Assembly: GCA_947447955.1 (NCBI GenBank)
Contig: CANFLS010000011.1
Location: 1-64,000 of the forward strand
Source: Flavobacteriales bacterium
GTDB lineage: Bacteria > Bacteroidota > Bacteroidia > NS11-12g > UBA955
Direction: 5' to 3'
DNA length: 64,000 nucleotides
The notes under the pieces: model-generated
Seen by the model: the letters and a program-made list of their open reading frames with translations, nothing else
Told to the model about the DNA's origin: nothing
Database searches by the model: none
Part shown: piece by piece, positions 54,320 to 62,674 of the stretch
Position numbering within the stretch: position 1 is the stretch's first letter
Layout: each line of letters opens with the position of its first letter
Translations under genes and position numbers: made by a program

Positions 54320-54353
54320 AAAAAAGGTGCGATAAATTTATCGCACCTTTTTT
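54320..54353 (+). terminator. Terminator after sucA (perfect palindrome)
   Basis: Arms 54320-54336 and 54337-54353 are perfect inverses with no spacer, starting in AAAAAAGGTGCG. Twelve outer bases of each arm are identical to the groEL terminator. Confidence 0.9.
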
Positions 54354-54371
54354 GTGTATATTGAAAATACC

Positions 54372-55136
54372 TTAAAAATAGGTATAATATTTCTCTTGTA
54401 GTTTTGTAGATCCTTGTAACATGGTAACAACAGTTGGCCTATTCAAAGAATCGAATTGATAGGTATAATTGTAGGTAGTTGAAGATCCTCGTGTGCTGTA
54501 TTTCTCTGTATCTACCAAATAGTAGGACTTATCTCTCAAGAACTGCCAATATCCCAAATTTCTATTGTCTGGATATTTGGTATATGTAGCCACCACTTGG
54601 GTTTCATATTGTGGAATAGTGTATTCAGAAATACATTCATTTTGCCATACCCCATAATACCCTATAGAAGAATCTTTCGCTACATGGTAAAATTCTTGAG
54701 TGCGATATCCTTCTTTGTTATACAAATAAGAAATAGAATTCACAAAAGCACTATCACTTGCATACATATTTTTCCAACTTGCATAGCCTTTTTGATTCAA
54801 AATATAATGTGTATAATAAACCAATCTACCTGTTGTTTTTGCACGTTGATTCATTGTGATTTTCTTCGCATCACTATAATCAAAATCCAATACCAAAGCG
54901 TCTTTGATACTCCATTGACTTAATATTCTATTTTGTGCATCGAAAGTAAATTTAAACAAAGCCGAATCTACCAAAACACCCTTGTCAAAAATCAACGTTT
55001 TAGATTCTTTCACATTGTAACAAGTTACAGTTGGAAGAGGTCCTTGTTCTACTGGTTTTTTAGTATTGTCTCTACATGATACAAATGTCCCTAAAAAGAA
55101 AAGACTCAGAAAGGGCATTAAAATATTAATTTTCAT
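54372..55136 (-). CDS. Lipoprotein of unknown function
   Basis: 254 residues with a lipobox TFVSC (signal KINILMPFLSLFFLG), so exported and lipid-anchored. The mature part has regularly spaced aromatic strands: LFKFTFDAQNRILSQW, FDYSDAKKITMNQRA, YYTHYILNQKGYA, ISYLYNKEGYRTQEFYH, YNYTYQFDSLNRPTVV, and QEKYYTYF. The repeating Y-x-Y..DxxNR units recall YD/RHS-like or DUF4595-type beta-strand proteins, but this is only pattern similarity. Convergent with sucA across a terminator. Function unknown. Confidence 0.6.
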   Translation of the reverse strand: MKINILMPFLSLFFLGTFVSCRDNTKKPVEQGPLPTVTCYNVKESKTLIFDKGVLVDSALFKFTFDAQNRILSQWSIKDALVLDFDYSDAKKITMNQRAKTTGRLVYYTHYILNQKGYASWKNMYASDSAFVNSISYLYNKEGYRTQEFYHVAKDSSIGYYGVWQNECISEYTIPQYETQVVATYTKYPDNRNLGYWQFLRDKSYYLVDTEKYSTRGSSTTYNYTYQFDSLNRPTVVTMLQGSTKLQEKYYTYF

Positions 55137-55188
55137 TTTGTTTGGTTCAATGATAACGGCCGAAATCTACTAATATTCTATCAATTAA

Positions 55189-56598
55189 TTATCTCAACAC
55201 ATACAACGCCACATTTTCAACGTGGTGGGTATGTGGAAACATATCAACAGGTTGAATTTTCACCAAATCGTATTTTTCGCTAAGCAACTTGCTATCTCTT
55301 GCCTGCGTAGCAGGATTGCAACTTACATAAACAATTTTCTTTGGTTCTGCTTCAAGTAATCTTGCAACTACACTTGGATGCATTCCATCACGTGGAGGAT
55401 CAGTAATTACAACATCAGGTTTGCCATGTTCTGAAATGAATTCCTCGGTTAAAATATCCTTCATATCACCTGCAAAAAAGATACAGTTTTCAACACCATT
55501 CATATTGGCATTTTCTTTTGCATCAATTATTGCTTCCTCTACATACTCAATACCCACTACCTTCGATGCCTTATCGGCAACGTAAATTGCAATACTTCCA
55601 GTACCTGTATATAAATCATACACCAATTCAGAACCTGTTAATCCAGCAAAATCTTTGGTAATATCATATAACACTTCCGCTTGTTCACTATTCGTTTGAA
55701 AGAAGCTTTGTGCTTGAATTTTATAGGTTTTATTTCCTAATGTTTCAGTCAAGTAAGGCACTCCGTCAAACAATTGAACTTCCAAACCTTGTAAAGTGTC
55801 ATTCCGTTTTTCATTGATTACATACATCAATGAAACTACGTTATCAAATGAATTTTTAACATAATTCATTAGTTTTTGAATGGCATCTTGATCATTTTGA
55901 TGGAAAGACAGTACAATCATCCACTCCCCTTTTCTATTGCACCGAACCAAAAGATTACGCATTAATCCTTCTTGGGTAATTAAGTCGAAGAATGTAATTT
56001 GATTCTCAAGGCAAAAAGCATGAATGCCACGCTGAATTTCATTTACAAATTCAGGCATCAAATGGCAATAATCAATATCTAAAACCTTATCAAATCTACC
56101 AGGAATATGGAATCCCAATGCTTTAGGTTTGTCGCTTTCAGATTGCTCTAATTTATTAAATGTAGTAACCCAGGCTTTATCACTAAAGGTTAAATCAAGT
56201 TTATTTCTATAAGCTGTGGTTTTTGCACTCCCCACAATGGGCATAACTTCAAATCCAGAAAGTCCACCTATGCGCTCTAAGTTATCAATTACTTGTTGTT
56301 GTTTGAACGCAAGTTGATCGGCATAACTTAAGTGCTGCCATTTACATCCACCACAAACGGTAAAATGCGAACAGAAAGGTTCAATTCTTTTCTCCGATTT
56401 TTTATGAAATTTTAGAATTTTCCCTTCTTGAAAACTCTTCTTTTTCACAATTACTTGAACATCCACCACATCACCAGGTGCGGCAAATTTCACAAAGACT
56501 ACTTGATTTTCGGTTCTACCGATACAATGTCCCTCAGCAACAGCTGCGGTTATTTCAATTTGATCAATCAACTTGAATTTAGCATTTCTTCTGCCCAT
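55189..56598 (-). CDS. rlmD: 23S rRNA (uracil-5)-methyltransferase, RumA/RlmD family
   Basis: 469 residues. An N-terminal TRAM domain is followed by three cysteines CSHFTVCGGC and a fourth in DIDYCHL that bind [4Fe-4S]. The SAM motif is ELVYDLYTGTGSIAIYVA, catalytic elements are VITDPPRDGMHPSVVARLL and IVYVSCNPATQARD. Members methylate U1939 of 23S rRNA (RlmD) or related uridines (RlmCD); the target cannot be fixed by eye. Its ATG coincides with the last base of the thioredoxin stop. Confidence 0.92.
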   Translation of the reverse strand: MGRRNAKFKLIDQIEITAAVAEGHCIGRTENQVVFVKFAAPGDVVDVQVIVKKKSFQEGKILKFHKKSEKRIEPFCSHFTVCGGCKWQHLSYADQLAFKQQQVIDNLERIGGLSGFEVMPIVGSAKTTAYRNKLDLTFSDKAWVTTFNKLEQSESDKPKALGFHIPGRFDKVLDIDYCHLMPEFVNEIQRGIHAFCLENQITFFDLITQEGLMRNLLVRCNRKGEWMIVLSFHQNDQDAIQKLMNYVKNSFDNVVSLMYVINEKRNDTLQGLEVQLFDGVPYLTETLGNKTYKIQAQSFFQTNSEQAEVLYDITKDFAGLTGSELVYDLYTGTGSIAIYVADKASKVVGIEYVEEAIIDAKENANMNGVENCIFFAGDMKDILTEEFISEHGKPDVVITDPPRDGMHPSVVARLLEAEPKKIVYVSCNPATQARDSKLLSEKYDLVKIQPVDMFPHTHHVENVALYVLR

Positions 56599-57158
56599 TA
56601 ATTTTTCATTTTAACTGCGGACGACAACAATTTCAAAAAGTCTGCAGGAGGCAAATAACCAGCTTGATTATCGCGCTTATCATCTTTATCTGGATTGAAC
56701 CAAAAGTAAGTGGTAGGATAACCACCTGATTCGCCGTAACCTAGCCATAGCAACAAAGTTCTACCATCCATTTTTCTGTCGCCAAATTGATATGTTTTTT
56801 CAATTTCAGGATTGAATTTTACACAAACAAAATTCTTGTTTAAGTCAGCGATAACTTCGGTATTCTTATACGTTTCTCTGTCCATCACTTTGCACCAGCC
56901 ACACCATTCAGTATAGGCATCAACCAATAAAATTTTCTTTTCCTTTACCGCTTTTTTATAACCTTCTTCAAAACCATACCATTTTAATTCATCTTTTGGT
57001 TCTTCTTTCACAACTGGAACTTTATCAATTGAGGTAGTTGCAGTAACCTCAGCTTTTTTCTTCTGAGGGACAGTTTTACGTTTTGCCTTTTGAGCAATTA
57101 ATCCATTACAAAGAAGCACTAGGGCTGCAATGAAAGTTATATTTCTAATTTTTAACAT
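56598..57158 (-). CDS. Exported thioredoxin-like protein
   Basis: 186 residues with signal peptide KIRNITFIAALVLLCNGLIAQ and a Lys-rich linker. The thioredoxin fold is of the DsbD-gamma/thioredoxin_7 type: DAYTEWCGWCKVMDRETYK (WCGWC active site), with DLNKNFVCVKFN and YPTTYFWF (cis-Pro) later. It would act as a periplasmic thiol-disulfide protein. It begins directly after nadC (one base between stop and ATG) and overlaps rlmD by one base. Partner not identified. Confidence 0.87.
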   Translation of the reverse strand: MLKIRNITFIAALVLLCNGLIAQKAKRKTVPQKKKAEVTATTSIDKVPVVKEEPKDELKWYGFEEGYKKAVKEKKILLVDAYTEWCGWCKVMDRETYKNTEVIADLNKNFVCVKFNPEIEKTYQFGDRKMDGRTLLLWLGYGESGGYPTTYFWFNPDKDDKRDNQAGYLPPADFLKLLSSAVKMKN

Positions 57159-57159
57159 T

Positions 57160-58017
57160 TTAATTTTTCAATTTTGTTTTAAAACTAATATCTAAGGCTT
57201 TTACACTGTGCGTTAAATAGCCCAAACTAATATAAGTAACGCCAGATTCAGCGTATTCTTTTATGTTACTTAAAGTAATTCCGCCCGAAGCTTCTGTTTC
57301 GCATTGGCCTGCAATGATTTTAACCGCTTCAACACATAACGATGGATCAAAATTATCAAGCATAATGCGATCAACGCCAACAGTCAATGCTTCATTTACT
57401 TCATCTAAATTCCGGGTTTCAACCTCTATCTTTAAATCTAACTGATTCTCAGCCAAATATTTTTTCGTTTTATTTACCGCGGTTGTAATGCCACCAGACG
57501 AATCAATATGATTATCTTTCAACATAATCATGTCGTACAAACCAATTCTGTGGTTATATCCACCACCCATTGTCACGGCCCATTTTTCAAGTATTCTTAA
57601 TCCTGGAGTAGTTTTTCTGGTATCAAGCAATTTTACAGATGTGTTCTTCACCAAATCTACCACTACCCTAGTTTGGGTTGCAATTCCTGATAAACGCTGC
57701 AATAAATTCAGCATCAATCTTTCACCCTTCAACAACGATTGAGCATTTCCTGATGCCTTTGCCAAAATTGTACCTTTAGAATAATAGGTACCATCTTCTG
57801 CCAAAACATCAAATTCAATTGAAGCATCTATTTCCGAAAACACGAGTGCTGCCAATTGCAAACCCGCAACAACACCATCGTCTTTCAAAATCAAAACTGA
57901 ATTGGCAACAGCATTTGAATCAATTGAAGCCAAAGATGAATAATCGCCGGTTCCAACATCTTCTGAAAGCCAAGTTTGGATTTGATTTTTTAACGTATCG
58001 GATTGAAAATCTATCAT
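57160..58017 (-). CDS. nadC: Nicotinate-nucleotide pyrophosphorylase (carboxylating)
   Basis: Converts quinolinate to nicotinate mononucleotide in NAD synthesis. 285 residues from ATG 58017; the longer frame from 58074 adds an unlikely N-terminus and would overrun the -7 box TATTTTTG (58051-58044, minus). Motifs: ERLMLNLLQRLSGIATQTR, LDTRKTTPGLRILEKWAV, GGGYNHRIGLYDMIMLKDNH, RIMLDNFDPSLC, and EASGGITLSNIKEYAESGV. First gene of nadC-thioredoxin-rlmD. nadA and nadB are not nearby. Confidence 0.95.
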   Translation of the reverse strand: MIDFQSDTLKNQIQTWLSEDVGTGDYSSLASIDSNAVANSVLILKDDGVVAGLQLAALVFSEIDASIEFDVLAEDGTYYSKGTILAKASGNAQSLLKGERLMLNLLQRLSGIATQTRVVVDLVKNTSVKLLDTRKTTPGLRILEKWAVTMGGGYNHRIGLYDMIMLKDNHIDSSGGITTAVNKTKKYLAENQLDLKIEVETRNLDEVNEALTVGVDRIMLDNFDPSLCVEAVKIIAGQCETEASGGITLSNIKEYAESGVTYISLGYLTHSVKALDISFKTKLKN

Positions 58018-58126
58018 GAATAAATCTAAAGGGTAATAAACTTCAAAAATAAAGGCTAATCTTGATAAGAGCACGATTTAAAAGAAAAAATCGACCCTCA
58101 AAATAAATTTAACAAAATTTAAAATG

Positions 58127-59119
58127 TTAATCCTTTACAATTTTACCAACCAAAGCTCTCCCATCTAATAAATTTAACCAACATGCATAAATTCCCGGTT
58201 TTATATGTCCCAAATTAATTTCCAAAGTTCCATACTGTATTTGAAAAGGTGAATTCAATTTCAACGGAATAACTTCCCCCAATAATGAAATTAAATAGAC
58301 CTTTTTTACAGCTGTAGGTTCTAAGTTTACAATCACTTTGTCATTCGTTGGATTGGGATAAAACTGCAATTCTAAATGCTCCTTCTCTACCAACTCTGCA
58401 TTCTCACAAATACATTGGTGAGACCCCAATGAATCAAACATGTCTTTCGGGTGAGATATCCATTCTGATGTTGGATTAAAATACGACGTTGGATTCATTG
58501 CCTTCAAAACCCCATTTTCAATAGTATCGATACCATGGGTAATCCATATTTTACGCGTCAAAGTTCTATCCATGGAATACCAATTCCCTTGTCCCAAATA
58601 TGGATAGATATCGGTCCAACATGGGTTTGGTTTGTCGCCAATTTTTCCAAAAATATCTACTCCCACGTATTTACCAATTTGGGTATTGTATTTTTCGAGG
58701 GACAAAGCATCATCGCCATTAAAACTCATCGAGAAATTTATACTATCTGTGTTCCCAAGAAACAGGTTTGCCTTTTGTTTCAAAACGCTAACAACTGGAG
58801 TATCAAGTCCAATTTTGGTAGTGTCTTGCTTATCAATTACCAAAACTATTGTTTTTTTTGAAGGAAGAAATCCCTTCAGTTTATGGCTCAAAGCCGATGA
58901 AAATTGAGTTGAACCATTTGACCAACGCACAATTCGATATTGGGAAAGATTTACCGTTTTATTGGTAGGATTATAAATTTCAAGTGCTTTGTTATTTCTT
59001 GAACCTTCTACATACTCCGAAAAGAAAATTTCCGAACATTTAGGGATGTTCTGACCCATTAGGTTTGAATTATTCCATAAACAAACCACCATTACCGCAC
59101 ATAATCTCCACTGCTTCAT
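58127..59119 (-). CDS. Lamin-tail-domain protein with T9SS-type C-terminal domain
   Basis: 330 residues with signal sequence QWRLCAVMVVCLWNNSNLMGQ. LTD at residues ~30-160 starts CSEIFFSEYVEGSRNNKALE and IYNPTNKTVNLSQYRI, as seen fused to extracellular nucleases. The C-terminal ~85 residues contain LELQFYPNPTNDKVIVNL, VKKVYLISLLGEVIPLKL, and PGIYACWLNLLDGRALVGKI, a T9SS type-A sorting domain. So a surface or secreted protein without a visible catalytic domain. -7-like GACATTTG (59131-59124, minus) 4 nt upstream overlaps a TGAGGGAC copy. Confidence 0.83.
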   Translation of the reverse strand: MKQWRLCAVMVVCLWNNSNLMGQNIPKCSEIFFSEYVEGSRNNKALEIYNPTNKTVNLSQYRIVRWSNGSTQFSSALSHKLKGFLPSKKTIVLVIDKQDTTKIGLDTPVVSVLKQKANLFLGNTDSINFSMSFNGDDALSLEKYNTQIGKYVGVDIFGKIGDKPNPCWTDIYPYLGQGNWYSMDRTLTRKIWITHGIDTIENGVLKAMNPTSYFNPTSEWISHPKDMFDSLGSHQCICENAELVEKEHLELQFYPNPTNDKVIVNLEPTAVKKVYLISLLGEVIPLKLNSPFQIQYGTLEINLGHIKPGIYACWLNLLDGRALVGKIVKD

Positions 59120-59156
59120 TTTACAAATGTCCCTCAGAAAAAATAAAATAATTTCA

Positions 59157-59170
59157 AATTCCGCGGAATT
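59157..59170. promoter_or_regulatory. 14-bp perfect palindrome AATTCCGCGGAATT
   Basis: Located in the divergent gap between the lamin-tail gene and rluD; it is a GC-rich centre in an AT-rich stretch. Candidate operator; no factor known. Confidence 0.45.
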
Positions 59171-59242
59171 CGCAAATCATATTGCAATTTTTATTTAAGG
59201 AAAAGTTATACGCCAAAATGGTATATTTCATAAAATCGGGCG

Positions 59243-59250
59243 TAATTTTG
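59243..59250 (+). promoter_or_regulatory. -7 element of rluD (TAATTTTG)
   Basis: Exact TAnnTTTG, only 4 nt before the TTG start codon at 59255. Confidence 0.55.
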
Positions 59251-59254
59251 CAGC

Positions 59255-60313
59255 TTGAATAATTCAGCAATAGACGAAGAAGAGTTACCTAACGAAGAAT
59301 CGTGGTTTGAACATCATGCATTTATTGTAGACAAAGGACAAGAACCTTTGCGCATTGATAAGTGGTTGCAAGTTCGCATAGCAAATGCTACACGATCTAA
59401 AATACAAGCAGGTATTGAAGCTGGTTGTGTGTTGGTTAACAATAAGCCCATAAAGAGCAATTACAAAGTAAGAGGCCTCGACGATGTTCGCGTAGTGCTT
59501 TCTGAACCTCCTCGCGATACTGAAGTTTACCCTGAAAATATTCCACTTGAAGTAAAATATGAAGATACCGACATATTAATCATCAACAAAAAAGCGGGTA
59601 TGGTGGTTCATCCAGGTTGCAACAATTATTCAGGAACTTTGGTAAATGCATTGGTTTATCATTTTGGAAATTTACCACAGCAAAATGAAAATCACAGACC
59701 AGGATTGGTTCATAGAATCGATAAAGACACCTCCGGGTTGTTGGTTATAGGCAAAAATGAATTTGCATTGAGCTTTTTAGGAAAGCAGTTTTTTGACCAC
59801 AGTATAGACCGAAAATATTGGGCTTTGGTATGGGGTGAACCCGCTGAAGAATCAGGTACCATTCGTGGATATTTGGCGCGCGACCCTGCCGACAGAAGAA
59901 AATCTAAGCATTATACAGATCCTGAAATGGGAAAAGAAGCCATCACCCATTATAAAATTATTGAGAAATTCTATTTCCTTACTTTGGTTGAATGTAGATT
60001 AGAAACAGGCAGAACCCATCAAATTCGCGCTCATTTTACTGCAATTGGACATCCATTATTTTCTGATGAAATGTATGGTGGAAACGAGATTAGAAAAGGA
60101 ACTTCTTTGGCTAAATTCAAATCTTTTATTCAAAACTGTTTTACAATGATGCCTCGCCAAGCGTTGCATGCAAAGGAATTGGGTTTCATTCATCCAACAA
60201 CAAAAGAATATGTGTTTTTTGACAGTGAATTACCTCCTGATTTTGCCGGTATTCTAGAAAAACTTCGAAATTACGTCAAAGCCAATCTCGGCGAATTGAC
60301 CATAGACAGATAA
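59255..60313 (+). CDS. rluD: Ribosomal large-subunit pseudouridine synthase, RluD family
   Basis: 352 residues. S4 RNA-binding domain at about 35-95 (LRIDKWLQVRIANATRSKIQ), then the RluA-family catalytic motif HRIDKDTSGLLVI with catalytic Asp, and RLETGRTHQIRAHFTAIGHPLF. Acts on helix 69 of 23S rRNA in the RluD type; RluC-like targets are possible. The start codon appears to be TTG at 59255; no nearby ATG, and a perfect -7 box is 4 nt upstream, so the transcript may start at the TTG. The gene is followed by a strong terminator shared with the PaaE-like gene. Confidence 0.92.
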   Translation: MNNSAIDEEELPNEESWFEHHAFIVDKGQEPLRIDKWLQVRIANATRSKIQAGIEAGCVLVNNKPIKSNYKVRGLDDVRVVLSEPPRDTEVYPENIPLEVKYEDTDILIINKKAGMVVHPGCNNYSGTLVNALVYHFGNLPQQNENHRPGLVHRIDKDTSGLLVIGKNEFALSFLGKQFFDHSIDRKYWALVWGEPAEESGTIRGYLARDPADRRKSKHYTDPEMGKEAITHYKIIEKFYFLTLVECRLETGRTHQIRAHFTAIGHPLFSDEMYGGNEIRKGTSLAKFKSFIQNCFTMMPRQALHAKELGFIHPTTKEYVFFDSELPPDFAGILEKLRNYVKANLGELTIDR

Positions 60314-60314
60314 C

Positions 60315-60344
60315 AAAAAAGCCTTCGTAAACGAAGGCTTTTTT
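60315..60344. terminator. Bidirectional terminator between rluD and the PaaE-like gene
   Basis: Stem AAAAAAGCCTTCGT (60315-60328) with ACGAAGGCTTTTTT (60331-60344), 2-nt centre; A and T tracts on both ends serve the two convergent genes. Confidence 0.9.
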
Positions 60345-60363
60345 GTTATAATACATTTATAAT

Positions 60364-61440
60364 TTATTCGTAGCTCAATTCAATTTCATTGCTTCTTGGA
60401 ACAGATTGACAAGTTAGAACATATCCTTGTTCAATTTCTTTGTCGCTTAAGCCTTCTCTTTCCAACATATGCAAATGTCCTTTAGATACTTTTGCACGGC
60501 AAGTTGTACAAACACCCACAGTGCAGCTATATGGAGGATCAATACCTTGTTTCATTGCTGCATTCAATATGGTTGTATTTGAATCACACGTAATTGTATG
60601 GGTTTTACCATAAACCTTCATAGTAATACTTGCAGTTCCGCTAAACGCAGCGTCTGCCGTAGATTCCTCAACTTGAGGAGTTGAACTCACCGGAGCAGAA
60701 AAATACTCAATGTGAATTTTTTCATTGGAAACACCAATTTGTGTCAATCCAGTTTTCACAACTTCCATCATAGGGCCTGGACCGCATGTGTAGTAAAAAT
60801 ACTGATCATAAGAACCGCCAATTTTTTGCTTCACAATATTTGCAATTTTATCGGTGGTTAACATGCCTTTCAAACCAAACCATGTAAACGGTGCTTGGTC
60901 GTAGTTATGAATCACTTTGAATCTAGATCCAAACGTTTTTTCCATATCGGCCAAAACTTGTTTAAATATTACAGAATCTGGGTTTCTATTGGCGTAAACC
61001 AAAGTAACATTACTGTTTGATTCTTTATGTAGAACTTCTTTTGCTATTCCCATTAAAGGAGTAATTCCACTTCCACCACCAAACAATACATAATTCTTCG
61101 CTTTTGAAGGATCGATATCTACAATGAATTTACCCATAGGAGGCATCACTTGAAGTGTATCGCCTGCTTTAATTTGGGTATTCAAATAAGTACTCATTTT
61201 TCCCTTTTCAACCATTTTAACGGTAACTGCAGGGTCTGTATCCACCTCAGAAAATGTGCATAGAGAATATGATCTTCTTACTTTTTCGCCATTAATTTCA
61301 GCATCAAAAGTTAAATATTGGCCAGCTTTATAGGCAAATGTTGATTTCAAAGATTCTGGAACTTCAAAATAAAAAGTTGTTGCATCGGCAGTTTCTTTAA
61401 CTGCTTTTTTTACAACCAATGGAAAAAAACCTTCACTCAT
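60364..61440 (-). CDS. PaaE-like FAD/NADP-[2Fe-2S] oxidoreductase
   Basis: 358 residues. FAD domain with RRSYSLCTFSE, NADP domain with YVLFGGGSGITPLMGIAKEV and FYYTCGPGPMME, and a C-terminal plant-type ferredoxin domain: PPYSCTVGVCTTCRAKVSK then LTCQSVP (four Cys). This layout matches ferredoxin-NADP reductase/PaaE-type electron-transfer subunits. No ring-hydroxylating paaABCD genes are nearby, so the role is probably a general reductase for an oxygenase or desaturase. A perfect -7 TAATTTTG (61456-61449, minus) precedes the ATG by 8 nt. Confidence 0.92.
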   Translation of the reverse strand: MSEGFFPLVVKKAVKETADATTFYFEVPESLKSTFAYKAGQYLTFDAEINGEKVRRSYSLCTFSEVDTDPAVTVKMVEKGKMSTYLNTQIKAGDTLQVMPPMGKFIVDIDPSKAKNYVLFGGGSGITPLMGIAKEVLHKESNSNVTLVYANRNPDSVIFKQVLADMEKTFGSRFKVIHNYDQAPFTWFGLKGMLTTDKIANIVKQKIGGSYDQYFYYTCGPGPMMEVVKTGLTQIGVSNEKIHIEYFSAPVSSTPQVEESTADAAFSGTASITMKVYGKTHTITCDSNTTILNAAMKQGIDPPYSCTVGVCTTCRAKVSKGHLHMLEREGLSDKEIEQGYVLTCQSVPRSNEIELSYE

Positions 61441-61448
61441 TATTAATG

Positions 61449-61456
61449 CAAAATTA
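61449..61456 (-). promoter_or_regulatory. -7 element (TAATTTTG) of the PaaE-like gene
   Basis: Exact TAnnTTTG on the minus strand, ending 8 nt before the ATG at 61440. Confidence 0.55.
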
Positions 61457-61536
61457 CGCCGATTTTTCCAATAAAAAAGACATGTGCATTAAAGGTTTTA
61501 ATAAAATGATTTTTCTAAGCGAATTTGCAAGTTCAA

Positions 61537-62625
61537 ATGATCGACGCATTTTTTACCCCAATTCCTGAAAATTTATGGGCTCCTATGAAAGGGAAAAACC
61601 AATATATTGGAGGGAAAATCAAACTTTACTCAACCGCCTTTCCTAAACTCAAGAAAACACAAATTGCTATTATTGGTTTGGGTGAGTCATCAGATGTTTT
61701 TAGAAAACACTTCTATGATTTAACCTGGAGGTTTGGAAATTTAGAAATTGCAGATTTGGGTAATTTGGTAGAAACCAAAGATGAAAAACAGCGTCAATTT
61801 GCATTGAGCGAAGCAATGGGCGAGCTTATGAATTTAAACATTACAGTGCTGGTAATTGGCGGCAATAAAAATCTCACATTTGCACACTATAAGGCATACC
61901 GACAACACAGCGAACCTGTTGAAATTGTGAACATTGCGCCTTCTATTGATTTCGAAGAAGGAACTCCTTTGCGTCAAATATTAATTGACAAACCTTCCAA
62001 TTTATTCAATATAGATTTTGTAGCGACACAGGGCTATAACATCACTGAAAACACTTCGAACTTATTAGAAAAAATGTATTTCGAAAATCACCGATTGGGT
62101 GAAGTGAGAACACATATTGAAGAAACAGAACCGATTTTGAGGAGTTCACATTTAATGATGTTCGATATGAATTCGTTGCGCATTTCAGACGCTCCAGGCA
62201 CCACTGAAAAATCGCCAAATGGCCTTTATGCAGAAGAAGCAGCCCGCATAGCGAGGTATGCTGGAGTTTCAAACAAATTAAGTTCTGCGTTCTTTTACGG
62301 TTTAGACGAAATTCAACTAGACCCCGCTTCACATCAACTACTAGGTCAAATGGTATGGTATTTTATTGACGGATATATTACTCGGTATTATGATCACCCT
62401 GAAACGAATCATCCAGAATTTATCATTTACAGAAATAAATTAGAATCTACAGGCCACGAAATAACCTTTTACAAAAGCAGAAAAAGCAACCGCTGGTGGA
62501 TGGAAATCCCACATCCATACGAAGGCAAAACCTTCTTTATTGGATGTTCATACCGCGACTATGAAATGGTTTGTAATGGCGATATGCCCGACCGTTGGTG
62601 GAGGGCATATCAGCGCTTAATGTAA
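61537..62625 (+). CDS. Ureohydrolase-fold protein lacking canonical metal ligands
   Basis: 362 residues from ATG 61537 (an in-frame TTG at 61525 is less likely). The arginase/formimidoylglutamase fold is suggested by the order and spacing of strands, but each ligand motif is altered: GGNKNLTF at 108-115 in place of GG(D/E)H, NIAPSIDF at 132-139 in place of DAHxD, and FDMNSLRISDAPG from 209 in place of DxDxxD. The C-terminal ~100 residues (ITFYKSRKSNRWWMEIPHPYEG, MPDRWWRAYQRLM) are Trp-rich and not part of a normal arginase. Likely a binding or scaffold protein. Such pseudo-ureohydrolases are, to my memory, found near T9SS genes in flavobacteria; this link is unverified. Confidence 0.7.
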   Translation: MIDAFFTPIPENLWAPMKGKNQYIGGKIKLYSTAFPKLKKTQIAIIGLGESSDVFRKHFYDLTWRFGNLEIADLGNLVETKDEKQRQFALSEAMGELMNLNITVLVIGGNKNLTFAHYKAYRQHSEPVEIVNIAPSIDFEEGTPLRQILIDKPSNLFNIDFVATQGYNITENTSNLLEKMYFENHRLGEVRTHIEETEPILRSSHLMMFDMNSLRISDAPGTTEKSPNGLYAEEAARIARYAGVSNKLSSAFFYGLDEIQLDPASHQLLGQMVWYFIDGYITRYYDHPETNHPEFIIYRNKLESTGHEITFYKSRKSNRWWMEIPHPYEGKTFFIGCSYRDYEMVCNGDMPDRWWRAYQRLM

Positions 62626-62646
62626 TTGATTTTGTGTAGGATTATT

Positions 62647-62674
62647 AACGCTAAGATTTAACAATCTTAACGTT
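62647..62674. repeat. 12-bp hairpin overlapping the DUF4249 stop codon
   Basis: Arms AACGCTAAGATT (62647-62658) and AATCTTAACGTT (62663-62674), one mismatch, 4-nt loop. Lies between convergent genes; no T tract on either strand, so a factor-assisted end or mRNA-stabilising hairpin is possible. Confidence 0.55.

Noticed and set aside
58018-58074. 19-codon extension of nadC
   Set aside because: It would overlap the -7 box at 58051-58044 and begins with a hydrophobic stretch foreign to this enzyme; ATG 58017 matches known N-termini.
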